Source: Streptomyces sp. MMG1533 (lineage in GTDB: Bacteria > Actinomycetota > Actinomycetes > Streptomycetales > Streptomycetaceae). Taken from it: 64,000 nt of DNA. A program made the position numbers and the translations under genes. This document shows positions 1-8,899 of this stretch, piece after piece. Position 1 is the stretch's first letter, and each line of letters opens with the position of its first letter. Location of the stretch: NCBI RefSeq assembly GCF_001279775.1, contig NZ_LGDG01000218.1, forward strand, positions 24,497 through 88,496, written 5' to 3'. Under the pieces are notes generated by a model. That model had not been told where the DNA came from, ran no database searches, and saw nothing but the letters and a program-made list of their open reading frames with translations.

Positions 1-136
1 TCCGATCGTTGCGGTCGTATGGCAGAAAGTTCCGATGTGACCACGCCGATCTCTTCATCTCTTCCACCCTCGTCCCGAGGTGAATCCAGGGCGGCACGGT
101 CGCCTCACGACTCAACATCCCCGTGTGCAGCTCCCA

Positions 137-165
137 TTGACAGCGCTTTCTGCTGCCCCTAAGTT
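137..165 (+). promoter_or_regulatory. Promoter of the first sugar-uptake operon
   Basis: A textbook housekeeping promoter is visible: TTGACA at 137-142, a 17-base spacer, and TAAGTT at 160-165, about 70 bases before the first permease start. The LacI-type operator at 138-151 covers the -35 box and spacer, so repression by steric block is expected. I see no gene in bases 1-233 other than these regulatory sequences. Confidence 0.7.
138..151 (+). promoter_or_regulatory. LacI/GalR-type operator, copy A
   Basis: TGACAGCGCTTTCT fits the general LacI-family cre-like pattern TGWNANCGNTNWCA at all but the last base and has an AGCGCT palindromic core. The identical 14-mer, in the opposite orientation, lies at 47465-47478 in the promoter of the beta-mannosidase/lacI operon. 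The LacI protein encoded at 43984-45021 is therefore the first candidate to bind here. That binding is inference. Confidence 0.6.
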
Positions 166-174
166 GCCGCGAAG

Positions 175-200
175 TTACCGGTAAGAGCTCGAAAGTTTCG
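175..200. promoter_or_regulatory. Two further palindromes in the 5' leader
   Basis: TTACCGGTAA (175-184) is a perfect palindrome just after the expected transcription start. CGAAAGTTTCG (190-200) is a perfect 11-base palindrome shortly before the ribosome binding site. The second resembles, from memory, CGAAA-N-TTTCG motifs reported near actinomycete xylan genes. A near copy of the first (CTTTACCGGTTAAG, 47453-47466) adjoins the other LacI site. Their binding proteins are unknown. Confidence 0.4.
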
Positions 201-233
201 GTTTCAGCGTCCCATGCCCCGGGAGGCCCGAGC

Positions 234-1229
234 ATGAGCACGTCCACCACGTCGGCCCCACCACCGGGCACCCAGGACCCGCCGCCGGCCCGGGCCGCAC
301 CCCGTCGCCGTCCGCGGAAGGCCGCGCGCACCGGCTGGCGGCGGGCCCTGCGCCGAGACTGGCAGCTGTACTCGCTGGCGATCCTGCCGTTGCTGTTCTT
401 CCTGGTCTTCCGCTATCTGCCGATGATCGGCAACGTCATCGCCTTCCGCCGCTTCGAGCCGGGCGGCTCGATCTTCGGCGAGCAGTGGGTGGGGCTGCGC
501 TATGTGCGCATGTTCCTCACCGACCCCACCTTCTGGCAGGTGTTCCGCAACACCCTGTGGCTCGGCGGGCTGACGCTTCTCTTCTGCTTCCCGATCCCGA
601 TCGTGCTCGCACTGCTGCTCAACGAGGTGCGCAGACGCTCGCTGAAGCGGTTCGTGCAGTCGGTGTCGTACCTTCCGCACTTCCTGTCCATCGTGATCGT
701 CGCGGGTGTCACGATGCAGATGCTCGCCACGGACGGCCCGGTCAACCACGCCCTCGGCTGGTTCGGGCACGATCCGATCCGGTTCATCCAGGAACCGGAG
801 TGGTTCCGCACGATCTACGTCGGCTCGGAGATCTGGCAGACCGCCGGCTGGGGCACGATCCTCTACCTCGCCGCGCTCACCACGATCGACGAGGACCTGT
901 ACGAGGCCGCGCGCATCGACGGTGCCAACCGCTGGCGGCAGATCTGGCACGTGACCCTGCCCGGCATCCGGCCCACCATGATCACGCTGCTGATCCTCAA
1001 CATCGGCACGTTCATGGCGGTCGGCTTCGAGAAGGTCCTGCTGCTGTACAACCCGCTGACGTATCCGAAGGCCGACGTGATCTCCACCTACGTCTACCGG
1101 ACCGGTGTCGAGTCCAACAGCTTCAGCTACGCCGCCGCCATCGGCCTGTTCGAGGCGATCATCGGCCTGGTGCTGATCACCTCCGCCAACCAGCTCTCCC
1201 GCCGCACGGTGGGGACGAGCCTGTGGTGA
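234..1229 (+). CDS. Sugar ABC transporter permease (LplB/YteP type, CUT1)
   Basis: Inner-membrane permease of a carbohydrate importer, 331 residues, with a basic proline-rich cytoplasmic N-terminus (about residues 1-45) and six predicted membrane segments after it. The EAA loop that docks the ATPase is visible as EAARIDGANRWRQ followed by LPGIRP near residue 230. The ATG start follows a GGGAGG ribosome binding site. Together with the next two genes it forms a binding-protein-dependent importer of the LplABC/YtcPQ group, which usually takes up oligosaccharides. No ATPase gene is present, as is normal for Streptomyces CUT1 systems served by MsiK. The exact substrate is not shown by the sequence; the GH42 enzyme in the operon suggests beta-galactosides or pectin/galactan fragments. 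Confidence 0.9.
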   Translation: MSTSTTSAPPPGTQDPPPARAAPRRRPRKAARTGWRRALRRDWQLYSLAILPLLFFLVFRYLPMIGNVIAFRRFEPGGSIFGEQWVGLRYVRMFLTDPTFWQVFRNTLWLGGLTLLFCFPIPIVLALLLNEVRRRSLKRFVQSVSYLPHFLSIVIVAGVTMQMLATDGPVNHALGWFGHDPIRFIQEPEWFRTIYVGSEIWQTAGWGTILYLAALTTIDEDLYEAARIDGANRWRQIWHVTLPGIRPTMITLLILNIGTFMAVGFEKVLLLYNPLTYPKADVISTYVYRTGVESNSFSYAAAIGLFEAIIGLVLITSANQLSRRTVGTSLW

Positions 1230-2104
1230 GCGTCCACCGGCCCACGCGTGGCCACCGCGTCTTCCAGGGCGTCAACGGGGTGATCCTCACCCTGGTCGTG
1301 GTCGTGACCCTGTATCCGTTCGTCAACATCGTCGCGCGGTCCTTCAGCGGAGAACGCCAGATCCGGGCGGGAGAGGTGTCGTTGTGGCCCAAGGGCTTCA
1401 ACCTCACCACCTACAAGATCGTCTTCCAGGACTCGATGTTCTGGCGGAACTACGGCAACACGGTGCTCTACACGGTCGTGTCCACCACCGTGGCCATGGT
1501 CCTGACGACCTGTTATGCGTACGTCCTGTCGAAGAGACACCTCAAGGGGCGCACCGCGCTCGTCGGCATCGCCGTCTTCACCATGTTCTTCACCGGCGGT
1601 CTGATCCCGAACTACGTGCTGATCAGCAGCCTCGGCATGAAGAACACCATCTGGGCGCTGGCGATCCCGAACGCGATCAGCGTCTTCAACCTCCTGGTGA
1701 TGAAGGCCTTCTTCGAGAGTCTGCCGACCGACCTGGAGGAGGCCGCGCAGATCGACGGGCTGAGCACGTACGGCATCCTGCTCCGCATCGTGCTGCCGCT
1801 GTCCAAGGCGGTAGTCGCGACGATGATCCTCTTCTACTCGGTGGCCTTCTGGAACTCCTGGTTCGCGGCATTCCTGTACATGGACAGCACCGAGCTGATG
1901 CCGGCCACCGTCTACCTGCGCAACCTCATCTCGGGTGCCACCCAAGGCGGCAACGCCGGTGCCGCCACGGATCAGCTCAGCCAGGTCGGGGCGAACATCC
2001 AGGCGGTCACGATCGTGCTCACCGCGCTGCCGATCCTCTGCGTGTACCCGTTCGTCCAGCGCTACTTCGTCTCGGGCGTGATGCTCGGCGCGGTCAAGGG
2101 CTGA
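1226..2104 (+). CDS. Sugar ABC transporter permease (LplC/YtcP type, CUT1)
   Basis: Second permease of the importer, 292 residues. The GTG at 1226 overlaps the TGA of the previous gene by four bases (GTGA), which indicates translational coupling; the same frame is open much further upstream but only as a shadow of the first permease. The protein has six predicted membrane segments and the EAA loop EEAAQIDGLSTYG near residue 173. The long periplasmic stretch around residues 215-260 (GATQGGNAGAATDQLSQ) is typical of this YtcP branch. It should pair with the upstream permease and receive substrate from the lipoprotein encoded 52 bases downstream. Confidence 0.9.
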   Translation: MSVHRPTRGHRVFQGVNGVILTLVVVVTLYPFVNIVARSFSGERQIRAGEVSLWPKGFNLTTYKIVFQDSMFWRNYGNTVLYTVVSTTVAMVLTTCYAYVLSKRHLKGRTALVGIAVFTMFFTGGLIPNYVLISSLGMKNTIWALAIPNAISVFNLLVMKAFFESLPTDLEEAAQIDGLSTYGILLRIVLPLSKAVVATMILFYSVAFWNSWFAAFLYMDSTELMPATVYLRNLISGATQGGNAGAATDQLSQVGANIQAVTIVLTALPILCVYPFVQRYFVSGVMLGAVKG

Positions 2105-2156
2105 CGGTCACCGGACTGACGCCCCCTCAACTCACTTACGGAACAAGGGAGTATCC

Positions 2157-3842
2157 GTGAAGAACGCAGGACGGAAGAACGCGGGACGGAAGAACGCCGG
2201 ACAGTTGTCGAGGCGTCAGATCCTCTCCGCCGCAGGTTTCATAGGCCTCGCCACCCTCACCGGCTGCGGCAGCGGCGACGACGGCGGGGACTCCAAGGAC
2301 CTTTCCAAGAAGCAGAACGGCGCGATGAAGGAGTACCGCGCCGGCCAGCAGTTCAAGGCCGCCAAGCCGCTGTCCTTCTCGCTCCTGCACAACAACAACC
2401 CGGTCTATCCGACGAAGGACAGCTGGCTGTTCTGGAAGGAGGTCACCAAGCGCACCGGGGTCACCCTGAAGCCGGTCGACGTCCCTCTCGTGGACTACGA
2501 GAAGAAGCGCAGCGTCCTCATCGGCGCGGGCGACGCCCCGTTCCTGATCCCCAAGACGTACCACCCGGCGGAGGCCGCCTTCGTGTCCTCCGGCGCGATC
2601 CTCCCGGTCAGCGACTACGTGCACCTGATGCCCAACTTCCGGGCGAAGGTGAAGAAGTGGAGTCTGGAGCCGGAGCTCGACTCCTTCCGCCAGGCCGACG
2701 GCAAGTACTACCTGCTGCCCGGCCTGCACGAGAAGGTCAAGTCCGGCTACTCGCTGTCCTTCCGCACGGACGTCCTCGACAAGCTCGGCCTGAGCCTGCC
2801 CACCACCTGGGACGAGGTGTACGACGTCTTCAAGGCGCTCAAGGCGGAGTACCCCGACCGCTACCCCTTCTCCGACCGCTGGAGCATCAACACCCCGTAC
2901 CCCGTGGCCTCCCTCCTCAGCTATCTCGGCCAGGCGTACGGCGTCCGGGCCGGCTGGACGTACGACAACATCAGCTTCGACTCAAAGGCGCAGAAGTTCG
3001 TCTTCACCGGAGCGCAGGACGGCTATCGCCAGATGGTCGAGTTCCTGAGAAAACTGGTCGCCGAGAAGCTGATGGACCCGGAGAGCTTCACCCAGACCGA
3101 CGACGCCGCGGTGCAGAAGCTGCTGGGCGAGAAGTCCTTCGCGATCAGCGCCAACCCGCAGGAGCTGGTGCAGAACTACCGCTACAACCTGGAGAAGCAG
3201 GTCGAGGGCGCGAAGATCGAGATGGTGCCGGTGCCGCTCGGACCGGCGGGCCCGGTGGTGTTGGGCGGCAGCCGGCTGGAGAACGGCGTCATGATCTCCA
3301 GCAAGGCACTCAAGAGCGACACCTTCGTCGCGATGATGCAGTTCGTGGACTGGCTCTGGTACTCGGACGAGGGCCAGAAGTTCTGCAAGTGGGGTGTCCA
3401 GGGCGTCACTTACACCGAGTCGGGCGGCGAGCCCAGACTGGAGCCCGGCATCAGCCTCATGGGTTCCGATCCGGACGCCCCGAAGGACCTGCAGAAGGAC
3501 TACGGCTTCTTCAACGGCGTCTTCACCTACGGCGGCAGCTGGGAGCTGGTCTCCTCCTCGTTCGGCCCGGACGAGAAGAAGTTCCAGGACGCCATGGCCC
3601 AGCGCACAGAACTGCCCGTCTCCCCGGCCCACCCGCTCCAGTCCGTCGAGCAGGAGCAGGCGACGCTCTGGGACACCCCGCTCCGCGACCACGTCACGCA
3701 GAACACGCTCAAGTTCGCCCTCGGCAAGCGCCCGCTGTCCGAATGGGACGACTACGTGACCGAGTTGAAGGCCAAGAACATGGACCAGCTGGTCGACGTG
3801 CACAACAAGGCGTACGACCGCTTCAAGAAGGAGAACGGGTGA
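2157..3842 (+). CDS. Extracellular sugar-binding lipoprotein (LplA/YtcQ type)
   Basis: Substrate-binding lipoprotein of the importer, 561 residues, larger than common CUT1 binding proteins and of the size usual for the LplA branch. A twin-arginine (RR at 19-20) precedes a hydrophobic segment and the lipobox LTGC, with the lipidated cysteine at residue 37, so Tat export and lipidation are likely. The GTG start is preceded by AAGGGAG. The N-terminus is odd: the first 15 codons are three tandem copies of a 15-bp unit encoding KNAGR-like repeats, ahead of the twin-arginine signal. An alternative later start would remove them, but no better ribosome binding site is seen. Confidence 0.88.
   Translation: MKNAGRKNAGRKNAGQLSRRQILSAAGFIGLATLTGCGSGDDGGDSKDLSKKQNGAMKEYRAGQQFKAAKPLSFSLLHNNNPVYPTKDSWLFWKEVTKRTGVTLKPVDVPLVDYEKKRSVLIGAGDAPFLIPKTYHPAEAAFVSSGAILPVSDYVHLMPNFRAKVKKWSLEPELDSFRQADGKYYLLPGLHEKVKSGYSLSFRTDVLDKLGLSLPTTWDEVYDVFKALKAEYPDRYPFSDRWSINTPYPVASLLSYLGQAYGVRAGWTYDNISFDSKAQKFVFTGAQDGYRQMVEFLRKLVAEKLMDPESFTQTDDAAVQKLLGEKSFAISANPQELVQNYRYNLEKQVEGAKIEMVPVPLGPAGPVVLGGSRLENGVMISSKALKSDTFVAMMQFVDWLWYSDEGQKFCKWGVQGVTYTESGGEPRLEPGISLMGSDPDAPKDLQKDYGFFNGVFTYGGSWELVSSSFGPDEKKFQDAMAQRTELPVSPAHPLQSVEQEQATLWDTPLRDHVTQNTLKFALGKRPLSEWDDYVTELKAKNMDQLVDVHNKAYDRFKKENG
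2160..2204 (+). repeat. Three tandem 15-bp repeats in the signal peptide
   Basis: Three consecutive 15-bp units (2160-2174, 2175-2189, 2190-2204), differing at one to three positions, encode KNAGR, KNAGR and KNAGQ directly after the start codon. The length is a multiple of three, so copy-number change would keep the frame. Confidence 0.8.
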
Positions 3843-4153
3843 TCCGTTTGCCCGCCGAGCGGAGTGGCCGGTTCTCCGACGCCCGGACGGCCTGGCAGCG
3901 GATGGCCGGCCCGCCTTCGCCCCGCCCGCACCAGATCGACGTACTGCATGAAGCCGCCGAGCCCGCCCGGCGGCACCTGAGGCCGCCTGCCACGGACGGC
4001 CGGGTGGACCTGGACCTGGATCCGGACCTCGATCCGGACCTGGTCCAGACACTGAGCCGCCACGAGGTCACCCTCGTCGAGGTGCCCCCCGTCGAGGACG
4101 AGGCACCGCCGTGGACGGTCGAGCGGCGGCTGCTCGGAAGGGAGCCGCGATGA
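3839..4153 (+). CDS. Small hypothetical protein in the GH42 operon
   Basis: A 104-residue protein whose GTG start overlaps the TGA of the binding-protein gene by four bases and whose TGA overlaps the ATG of the next gene by four bases. This tight coupling is the main evidence that it is real. The N-terminal half is basic and proline-rich. The middle contains an acidic run built from LDLDPDLDPDL, encoded by repetitive gac-ctg/gat-ccg codons. The end (HEVTLVEVPPVEDEAPPW) resembles a short conserved tail. No signal peptide or membrane segment is seen. I do not recognise the family; a cytoplasmic accessory role for the transporter or hydrolase is only a guess from position. Confidence 0.65.
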   Translation: MIRLPAERSGRFSDARTAWQRMAGPPSPRPHQIDVLHEAAEPARRHLRPPATDGRVDLDLDPDLDPDLVQTLSRHEVTLVEVPPVEDEAPPWTVERRLLGREPR

Positions 4154-4833
4154 GTACGAGCACGTCCGTCACCTTCGGGGAGGGCGCCCTCTCCCGCGCC
4201 GCCGCCCTGATCCACACCCTCGTCACCGTCGAGGCGCTGCTGCTCCTCGCCGCCGCGCCGGGCCTGGCGGGACTGCTGCTGGTGGGCCCCGACGCCTCCA
4301 ACCTCCCCCTGGCGGCCGTATGCCTGCTGCCGCTCGGCCCGGCCCTGTCCGCCGCCCTGTACGCCCTCCACCACCGCGACCGCGACCTCGCCGACCTCCA
4401 CCCGGCCCGCACCTACTGGCGCGGCTGGCGGCTCAACGCCCTTCCGGCGCTGAAACTGTGGACGCCGCTGCTCGCCTGGCTGACCGTCGTCGCCTTCACC
4501 CTCACCCACTTCTCCGCCACCGGCCTCCCCGGCTGGTGGGCGGTACTGCTGGCGGCCATCGGAGCCGGCTCCCTCCTCTGGGGCGCACACGCCCTGGTGC
4601 TCACCTCGCTGTTCGCCTTCCGCGCCCGCGACACCGCCCGCCTCGCCGCGTACTTCCTGTTCCGGCACGGCCGCGCCACCCTCGGCGCCGCCTCGCTGCT
4701 CGTCCTGGTCGCCGGACTGACCGCCCTGCTGACCGAGGCGCTGCCCGCCCTGCTCGCCGCCCCGCTGCTGCTGTCCCTGCTGCACAGCGGCCGCCCGGTG
4801 ATCGCCGAGACCCAGGAGGACTTCACCGTATGA
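4150..4833 (+). CDS. YesL/DUF624 family membrane protein
   Basis: A 227-residue integral membrane protein of the DUF624 (YesL) family, with about five or six hydrophobic segments and the family-like stretch CLLPLGPALSAALYALHHRD near residues 58-77. YesL-type genes regularly sit inside operons for oligosaccharide uptake and degradation, for example the rhamnogalacturonan operon of Bacillus, but their biochemical role is not settled. The ATG at 4150 was chosen because it overlaps the previous stop codon and follows GGGAG; the frame is also open upstream. Its TGA overlaps the ATG of the beta-galactosidase. Confidence 0.82.
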   Translation: MSTSTSVTFGEGALSRAAALIHTLVTVEALLLLAAAPGLAGLLLVGPDASNLPLAAVCLLPLGPALSAALYALHHRDRDLADLHPARTYWRGWRLNALPALKLWTPLLAWLTVVAFTLTHFSATGLPGWWAVLLAAIGAGSLLWGAHALVLTSLFAFRARDTARLAAYFLFRHGRATLGAASLLVLVAGLTALLTEALPALLAAPLLLSLLHSGRPVIAETQEDFTV

Positions 4834-6854
4834 CCGTGCCAGGCACCCCCAAGATCCCGTACGGCGGTGACTACAGCCCCGAGCAGTGGCCGGAGCCGGT
4901 CTGGGACGAGGACCACCGCCTGTTCACCCGGGCCGGCATCGACACCCTCACCGTCGGTGTCTTCTCCTGGTCGCTCACCCAACCGGCCGAGGACACCTAC
5001 GACTTCACGATCCTCGACCGCATCCTCGACCGCGCCGCCGCCGAGGGCCGCCGGGTCTGCCTGGCCACCGGCACCGCCGCCCTCCCGCCCTGGGTCGCGA
5101 AGAAGTACCCCGAGGTCAACCGCACCGACTTCGAGGGCCGGCGTCACCGCTACGGCCAGCGCCACAACTTCTGCCCCAGCTCGTCGACATACCGCCGACT
5201 GGCCACGGCCATGGCGGACCGCATCGCCGAACGGTACGCCGAGCACCCGGCGTTGCTCGCCTGGCACATCAACAACGAGTACGGCGGCGTCTGTTACTGC
5301 GAGCGGTGCGCCGATGCCTTCCGGGAGTGGCTCCGCGAGAAGTACGCCACCCCGGACGCCCTCAACGACGCCTGGTGCACCACCTTCTGGTCCCACCGCT
5401 ACACCGACTGGGCCGAGATCGAGCCGCCGAACGCCCTCACCGAGCACTGGCGCGGCCCCGACCACACCGCCTTCCAGGGCACGACGCTCGACTACTTCCG
5501 CTTCACCACCGACGCCCTCCTCGGCTGTTTCCTCGCCGAGAAGGAGGTGATCCGCGCCCACGACCCGGACACCCCCGTCACCACCAACTTCATGGGCATG
5601 TTTCGCCCCCTCGACTACCACCGCTGGGCGCCCCACCTCGACTTCGCCTCCTGGGACAGTTATCCGCCCCTCGACGCACCGCCCACCTGGCCCGCCCTCG
5701 CCCACGACCTGATGCGCGGCCTCAAGGACGGCGCCCCCTTCTGGCTGATGGAACAGACCCCGTCCACCACGGCCTGCCGTGACGTCAACCCTCTCAGGCG
5801 TCCCGGCGAACTCCGCCTCGCCACCTTCCAGGCCGTCGCCCACGGCGCCGACGCGGCCCTGTACTTCCAGATGCGTGCCTCACGCGGCGCCTGCGAGAAG
5901 TACCACGGCGCGGTCATCGGCCACGCGGGCCGCGACGACACCCGGGTCTTCCGTGAAGTAGCTGGCGTCGGAAGGGAGTTGGAGCTTCTCGGGGATACGA
6001 GTCTGGGCGCCCGCACCCCGGCCCGCACCGCCCTGCTCTTCGACTGGGACAGCTGGTGGGCCCTGGAGATCTCCGACGGCCCCTCCCGCCTCGTCCGCTA
6101 CCAGGACACCGTCCACGCCTACTACCGTGCCGCCCGCGAGGCCGGCGCCGACGTGGACGTGGTCCCCCAGACCGCCGACCTCACCCCGTACGACGTGGTC
6201 CTCGCCCCCGTCCTCCACATGGTCAAGGGCGACCTGGCCGCCCGCCTCGAAGCGGTGGCCGCGCGCGGCGGCACGGTCCTGGCCACCTTCCTCTCCGGCC
6301 GCGTCGACGAACACGACCGCGCCTTCCTCACCGACGTCCCCGGCCCGCTCGCCCCCCTCATGGGCATCCGCGTCGACGAGTGGGACTCCCGACCGCAAGA
6401 GGTCGTACAGCCCGTGGAGCTGGGGGAGTCGAGCTGCGAGGCACGCCTGGTCTTCGAGATCGTCCTGCCTCGCGGCGCCGAACCGATCGCCACCTACGGC
6501 GCCGACTTCTACGCGGGCACGCCGGCCGTGACCCGGAACCGGTTCGGCGAGAACGGCGGCGAGGCCTGGTACGTCGCCACCGCCCTCGACCAGCCGGGCG
6601 TCAACGAGGTCATACGCCGCATCCTCACCCGCCACGACCTGATCGGCCCGTACGCCGACCACGCGACCGTGGAGACGGCGACCCGCGTCGCCCCGGACGG
6701 GACCCGCCTGGTCTTCCTCCTCAACCACGCCCCCGAACCGGCCGACCTGACGGCCCACACCTCCGCCACCGACCTGCTGACCGGCAAGCGGGTCGAGCAG
6801 GGCGACCCGCTGACCCTCGACCCGCTCGGCACAGCGATCCTGCGGATTCAGTAG
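4830..6854 (+). CDS. GH42 beta-galactosidase
   Basis: Cytoplasmic glycoside hydrolase family 42 enzyme, 674 residues, the usual size. The (beta/alpha)8 catalytic domain starts at once (YGGDYSPEQWP). The acid/base glutamate is E150 in WHINNEYGG and the nucleophile is E308 in FWLMEQTPS. The structural zinc cysteines of the family are present (C115, and C155, C157, C160 in CYCERC). A trimerisation domain and a small C-terminal beta domain follow. It should release terminal beta-galactose (possibly alpha-arabinose) from sugars brought in by the upstream transporter. The ATG overlaps the preceding TGA. Its 3' end overlaps the convergent GH67 gene by seven bases. No signal peptide. Confidence 0.93.
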   Translation: MTVPGTPKIPYGGDYSPEQWPEPVWDEDHRLFTRAGIDTLTVGVFSWSLTQPAEDTYDFTILDRILDRAAAEGRRVCLATGTAALPPWVAKKYPEVNRTDFEGRRHRYGQRHNFCPSSSTYRRLATAMADRIAERYAEHPALLAWHINNEYGGVCYCERCADAFREWLREKYATPDALNDAWCTTFWSHRYTDWAEIEPPNALTEHWRGPDHTAFQGTTLDYFRFTTDALLGCFLAEKEVIRAHDPDTPVTTNFMGMFRPLDYHRWAPHLDFASWDSYPPLDAPPTWPALAHDLMRGLKDGAPFWLMEQTPSTTACRDVNPLRRPGELRLATFQAVAHGADAALYFQMRASRGACEKYHGAVIGHAGRDDTRVFREVAGVGRELELLGDTSLGARTPARTALLFDWDSWWALEISDGPSRLVRYQDTVHAYYRAAREAGADVDVVPQTADLTPYDVVLAPVLHMVKGDLAARLEAVAARGGTVLATFLSGRVDEHDRAFLTDVPGPLAPLMGIRVDEWDSRPQEVVQPVELGESSCEARLVFEIVLPRGAEPIATYGADFYAGTPAVTRNRFGENGGEAWYVATALDQPGVNEVIRRILTRHDLIGPYADHATVETATRVAPDGTRLVFLLNHAPEPADLTAHTSATDLLTGKRVEQGDPLTLDPLGTAILRIQ

Positions 6855-8866
6855 ATGCGCCGCCCATGTGCGTCCGGCACTCCCGACTTCCGGAAGAAGT
6901 AGCTGTTGATCTGATCGCGCCACTCGCGGGCACTGCGGAGCTGCTCCTCGTACCGCTCCGCGACCCGCGCGTGGCGTGCCGGGTCGACGAGGCCGCTGAG
7001 TGAGGCCCACACCTCACGGGCCTCCTCCACCTCCGTCACGCCCTCGAAGTGGGTGTCGTAGATGTGCTGGATCACCGTCTTCCCGCTGTGCAGTACGTGG
7101 TCGTACGACACGTGGTGGAAGAACAGCAGCAGCTCGTCGGGGCAGGTGTCCGTCGACTCGTACGCCTCGGACCAGGGCTTGGCGTACTGCGCCGCGTAGC
7201 CCGTGCCGGTCGCGGCACTCCGGTCGACGCCGATGCCGTCCCGGTCGGCGAAGTGGTAGGTGCCCCAGGGGCTGTACTCGTAGCCGTCCACGCCGGGCCC
7301 GTAGTGGTGCCCGGGCTGCACCATGAAGCCCACGCCGAGCGGGGCGGTGTACTTCTCGTACGTCTGCCAGGAGCCGGCGAGCACCTCGCTCAGAGAGGCC
7401 GTGAGCCGGGCACCCTCCCCGGTCTCCCCGGTCTCCTCGAACTCCTCGGGCGTGAAGGTCAGCTCGATCCACTCGCTCAGGAACCGGTAGGGATTCGCGT
7501 CCGGCTGCCAGGCCAGCCGGCCGAAGGTGTACAGGTTGGCCTGCGCCAGCGGATGTCCGGTCCAGAACGGGTCGTCGCCCGCGTTGGACACCGCCACCAG
7601 GCCGCCGCGCGCCAGGGACCCGACCTCCGTGTCCCCGTCCGGCCGGAACCTCAGCACCTCGCTCCACATCGGCCCCAGCCAGCACACGTGCCGCTGCTGC
7701 CCGGTGTACTCCTGGGTGGCCTGCACCTCCACCGCGAGCCGGGTCCGTGGCATCGCGCCGATCAGCGGCGAGACCGGTTCGCGGACCTGGAAGTCCAGCG
7801 GCCCGTGCTTCACCTGGAGGACGGCGTTGTCGGCGAACTCCCCGTCCAGCGGCGTGAAATGGTCGTACGCGGCCCGCGCCCGGTCGGTGGTCCGGTCCCG
7901 CCAGTCCTGCCGGTGGTTGTAGACGAAGGCCCGCCAGTGCACGGTCCCGCCGTACGGTTCGAGCGCGGCGGCCAGCAGGTTCGCTCCCTCGGCATGGCTG
8001 CGGCCGTACGCGAACGGGCCGGGCTGTCCCTCGGAGTCGGCCTTCACCACGTACCCGCCGAAGTCGTCGATCTCCTCGTACACCCGCGCCGTCGCCTCGG
8101 CCCACCACGCCCGCACCGATGCGTCCAGCGGATCGGCCGTCGGCAGCCCGCCGAGCACCATCGGCGCGGCGAAGGTGACCGACAGATGCGTCCTGATGCC
8201 GTACGGCCGCAACGCACCCGCGATCTCGGCGACTTCACCGATCCGGTCCGTGAGCAGACGTGCCTCGGTCGCGTGCACGTTGACGTTGTTCACAGCGACG
8301 GCGTTGATCCCGCAGGCGGCCAGCAGCCTGCCGTACGCCCGCACCCTTTCCAGGTCGCCGCGGGCCCGCCCGTCCGCCCAGAACAGCGACCCGCCCGCGT
8401 ACCCGCGCTCCACCTGGCCCATGACCGGGTGCACGGCCACGTTGTCCCAGTGGTCCAGCATCCGCAGCGCCATTGCGGGGCGGTGCGCCTGCTTCTGCCG
8501 GTCGTGCCGGAACGCCTTCTCCCCGAGCCGCACGACATGGAACAGGCCGTACAGCAGCCCGGACGGTCCGTACGCGGTGACGGTCGTACGGCCGTCCCTG
8601 CGCAGGCAGGTGAAGCCCTCGTTCCCCAGGTCCTCAGGCCCGTCCAGCTCCAGCACCAGGTCGTACGACGAGTCGCCCGGCCCGCAGTCGCGTACGACCC
8701 GCCCCCCGAACCGGGCGCAGGCCTCCGCCACTTCCCCGTGCACCGTCTCCACCGTCGGACCCGATCCGCTGATCAGCGTCCGCCGGCTGCCGAGCGGCCG
8801 GAAGGCGGCCGACGGCAGCCAGGCCGGATCGACACCCTCGGGCAGGACGGGCACGGGAAGCGACAT
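6848..8866 (-). CDS. GH67 alpha-glucuronidase
   Basis: Intracellular family 67 alpha-glucuronidase, 672 residues from the ATG at 8866, which removes (4-O-methyl)glucuronic acid from the non-reducing end of aldouronic acids made from glucuronoxylan. Family motifs include DHWDN, VKADSEGQPGP with the candidate acid E279, and AYDHFTPLDG and DFQVREPVSPL, which hold candidate catalytic carboxylates D335 and E363. The ATG follows GGGGG; a GTG ten codons upstream (8896) would overlap no gene but lacks support. It lies 33 bases after the GH92 stop on the same strand, so the two are probably co-transcribed. No signal peptide is present, so oligosaccharides must be imported first. Confidence 0.92.
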   Translation of the reverse strand: MSLPVPVLPEGVDPAWLPSAAFRPLGSRRTLISGSGPTVETVHGEVAEACARFGGRVVRDCGPGDSSYDLVLELDGPEDLGNEGFTCLRRDGRTTVTAYGPSGLLYGLFHVVRLGEKAFRHDRQKQAHRPAMALRMLDHWDNVAVHPVMGQVERGYAGGSLFWADGRARGDLERVRAYGRLLAACGINAVAVNNVNVHATEARLLTDRIGEVAEIAGALRPYGIRTHLSVTFAAPMVLGGLPTADPLDASVRAWWAEATARVYEEIDDFGGYVVKADSEGQPGPFAYGRSHAEGANLLAAALEPYGGTVHWRAFVYNHRQDWRDRTTDRARAAYDHFTPLDGEFADNAVLQVKHGPLDFQVREPVSPLIGAMPRTRLAVEVQATQEYTGQQRHVCWLGPMWSEVLRFRPDGDTEVGSLARGGLVAVSNAGDDPFWTGHPLAQANLYTFGRLAWQPDANPYRFLSEWIELTFTPEEFEETGETGEGARLTASLSEVLAGSWQTYEKYTAPLGVGFMVQPGHHYGPGVDGYEYSPWGTYHFADRDGIGVDRSAATGTGYAAQYAKPWSEAYESTDTCPDELLLFFHHVSYDHVLHSGKTVIQHIYDTHFEGVTEVEEAREVWASLSGLVDPARHARVAERYEEQLRSAREWRDQINSYFFRKSGVPDAHGRRIY

Positions 8867-8899
8867 GAAACCCCCAACTCGGATCCCCAACTCCACTGC

